In this document: piece by piece, positions 62,758-64,000 of the stretch
How positions within the stretch are numbered: position 1 is the first letter of the stretch
Layout: each line of letters starts with the position of its first letter
Assembly: GCA_965240325.2 (NCBI GenBank)
Contig: OZ251231.1
Span: 186,001 to 250,000, forward strand
Origin: Rebecca billardiae RCC1528
Lineage: Eukaryota; Haptophyta
Direction of reading: 5' to 3'
Length of the DNA stretch: 64,000 nt
Program-made: the position numbers and the translations under genes
Notes under the pieces: model-generated
The model's database searches: none
Told to the model about the DNA's origin: nothing
Seen by the model: only the letters and a program-made list of their open reading frames with translations

Positions 62758-64000
62758 ATGGCGAGCGCGACGACGCCGCGCCGCGCGGAGCGCGAGGCGT
62801 ACGAGCGCGCCCGACGGCGCGACGAGCAGCGCACCACCGCGCCGCCCAACCTCCGCCTCTGCGTCGCCGGCACGCGGTACGGCGTGGTGCGCGAGGCGGC
62901 GGGCGCGTGCGGCTGGCAGGCGGTGGAGGACGAGTACGAGGCGTGGACGCTGTCGTGGATGGACACGTCGGTCTCGCTCACGCGCGTGCAGCGCCTCACG
63001 CCCACCCAGAAGCTCAACCACTTCCCCGGCATGCACGCGCTCTGCGACAAGCACTCGCTCGCGCGCCACCTGAACGGAATGGCCGAGCTCTTTCCCGCGG
63101 CGTTTGACTTCTTCCCGACGACGTGGGCGCTGCCCGCGGGGTTCGCCGACTTCCGCGCGCACTGCGACGCCGGCCGCGCCGCCGCGCCCGACGCGCCCGC
63201 GCGCACGTACATCGTCAAGCCCTCGCGCGCGTCGCAGGGCGCGCGCATCTTCCTGACGCGCTCGGCGGAGGACGTTCGGCGCGCGATGGCCAAGGAGCCG
63301 CTGGTGGTGCAGGCGTACCTGGGGCGGCCGCACCTGCTGGGCGGGCTGAAGTACGACCTGCGCGTGTACGTGCTCGTCACCTCTGTCAGCCCGCTGCGCG
63401 CGCACGTCTGCCGCGAGGGCCTCGTGCGGATGTGCACGCGCGCGTTTGAAGACCCAGACTCGGAGGAGGTGAGGGCGACGGCGCGCGGGGCCGCGCGGCC
63501 GCGGGGCGCCGCGGGGCGCCGAGCGCGCGAGGCGCGGCGGGCAGCGCGCGCGGCGCGCACACGCCTATCCGTCCCTCTCTCGTGCGCGTGTGCGCGTGTG
63601 CGCGTGCGCGTGCGCTGAGTCACTAGCGCATGCGCGCGCCGCCCCGCCGCCGCCGCGCCGCTGCCCGCAGGGCCGGCGCGCGCTGGGCGCGCGCACGATG
63701 CATTTGACGAATTACGCGGTGAACCGGCGCTCCGCCGCGTTCGAGGCGGGCGACGGCGAGGGCACCGGCTCAAAGCGCACGCTCTCCTCGCTGCTGCACG
63801 CCCTCAGCGCGCAGGGCCACGACGTGGCCCAGCTCTGGGCGGCCGTGCGCGAGGTCTGTGCAAAGGCGCTGCTCGCGGTCGGCCCGGCGCTGGCGCGTGA
63901 GTACTCGTCTGCGCGCACGTCGGCGGGCGCGCACCCGTTCTCGTGCTTCGAGCTGCTCGGCCTCGACCTGCTCCTCGACGAGACCCTCCGCCCGTGGCTC
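62758..64000 (+). CDS. Tubulin tyrosine ligase-like (polyglutamylase type), partial
   Basis: Two exons seen, 62758-63468 and 63671-64000 (intron 202 nt), and the gene runs off the window; 347 residues so far. Landmarks in order: WMDTSVSLTRVQRLTPTQKLN, NHFPGMHALCDKHSLARHLN, TYIVKPSRASQGARIFL (ATP-grasp lysine region), VQAYLGRPHLLGGLKYDLRV, then after the splice ARTMHLTNYAVNRRS, SKRTLSSLL and CFELLGLDLLLDETLRPWL. The MHLTNYAVN and DLRVYVLV motifs are diagnostic of TTLL glutamylases (TTLL4/6/13-like), which add glutamate chains to tubulin tails on cilia and cytoplasmic microtubules. The frame is open to the last base. The LEVN segment with the magnesium-binding residues lies beyond the edge. Confidence 0.92.

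Noticed and set aside
1-64000. tRNA, rRNA, CRISPR arrays and bacterial operon signals
   Set aside because: No cloverleaf-type B-box context, rRNA core segment or regularly spaced direct repeats were found on reading; the gene content is eukaryotic.

Overview
The window is nuclear DNA from a GC-rich, gene-dense unicellular eukaryote. Signs are multi-exon genes with short GT-AG introns (about 86-310 nt), secretory and organellar targeting peptides, and eukaryote-only families: tubulin tyrosine ligase-like, SMYD methyltransferase, NVL-type AAA ATPase, MAP3K-epsilon kinase, OSCA/CSC1 channel and heptatricopeptide-RAP protein. A GC-rich alga such as a haptophyte is my best guess from composition and gene families; this is inference. 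Many genes are single-exon, but eight need splicing to restore full domains, and the exon joins given here were worked out by hand.

Layout. 1-1.48 kb: low-GC and intergenic. 1.5-8.7 kb: RAP-domain RNA-binding protein (-), MGST3-like MAPEG enzyme (+, 4 exons), secreted subtilisin (-) divergent from a Tat-like signal protein (+). 8.9-10.4 kb: two inverted copies of a TA-flanked MITE. 11.7-19.3 kb: two paralogous multi-pass membrane proteins with a TIR-like domain and a C-type lectin domain, in opposite orientation, with an SGNH hydrolase between them. 19.4-22.6 kb: nested inverted repeats and one copy of a dispersed repeat. 23.2-25.3 kb: MAP3K-epsilon/Cdc7-like kinase with a PH domain. 26-28 kb: PDI-like protein. 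28.3-31.5 kb: LanC-like protein and a glycosyltransferase in tandem. 31.9-35.9 kb: NVL/Rix7 AAA ATPase divergent from a G-patch nucleolar protein. 36.4-44.8 kb: sulfotransferase, Myb/zinc-knuckle protein, OSCA/CSC1 channel. 44.8-54.3 kb: gene-poor accessory stretch with a TIR element, a hAT-type element with target duplication, a minisatellite gene tail, an unrecognised 463-aa protein and a frameshifted chromodomain pseudogene. 54.9-56.9 kb: pseudo-histidine-kinase/receiver protein. 57.1-58.6 kb: second copy of the dispersed repeat. 59-60.3 kb: SMYD. 60.4-62.6 kb: near-perfect 651-bp inverted repeat around a 960-bp core. 62.8 kb to the end: TTLL, running off the window.

Together the genes are ordinary housekeeping and signalling functions (ribosome biogenesis, cytokinesis-type kinase, secretory redox and sulfation/glycosylation, microtubule modification). 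The most unusual content is the lectin/TIR receptor-like pair, whose two copies share almost identical TIR and lectin tracts but diverged membrane and linker parts. No rRNA, tRNA or CRISPR was recognised.
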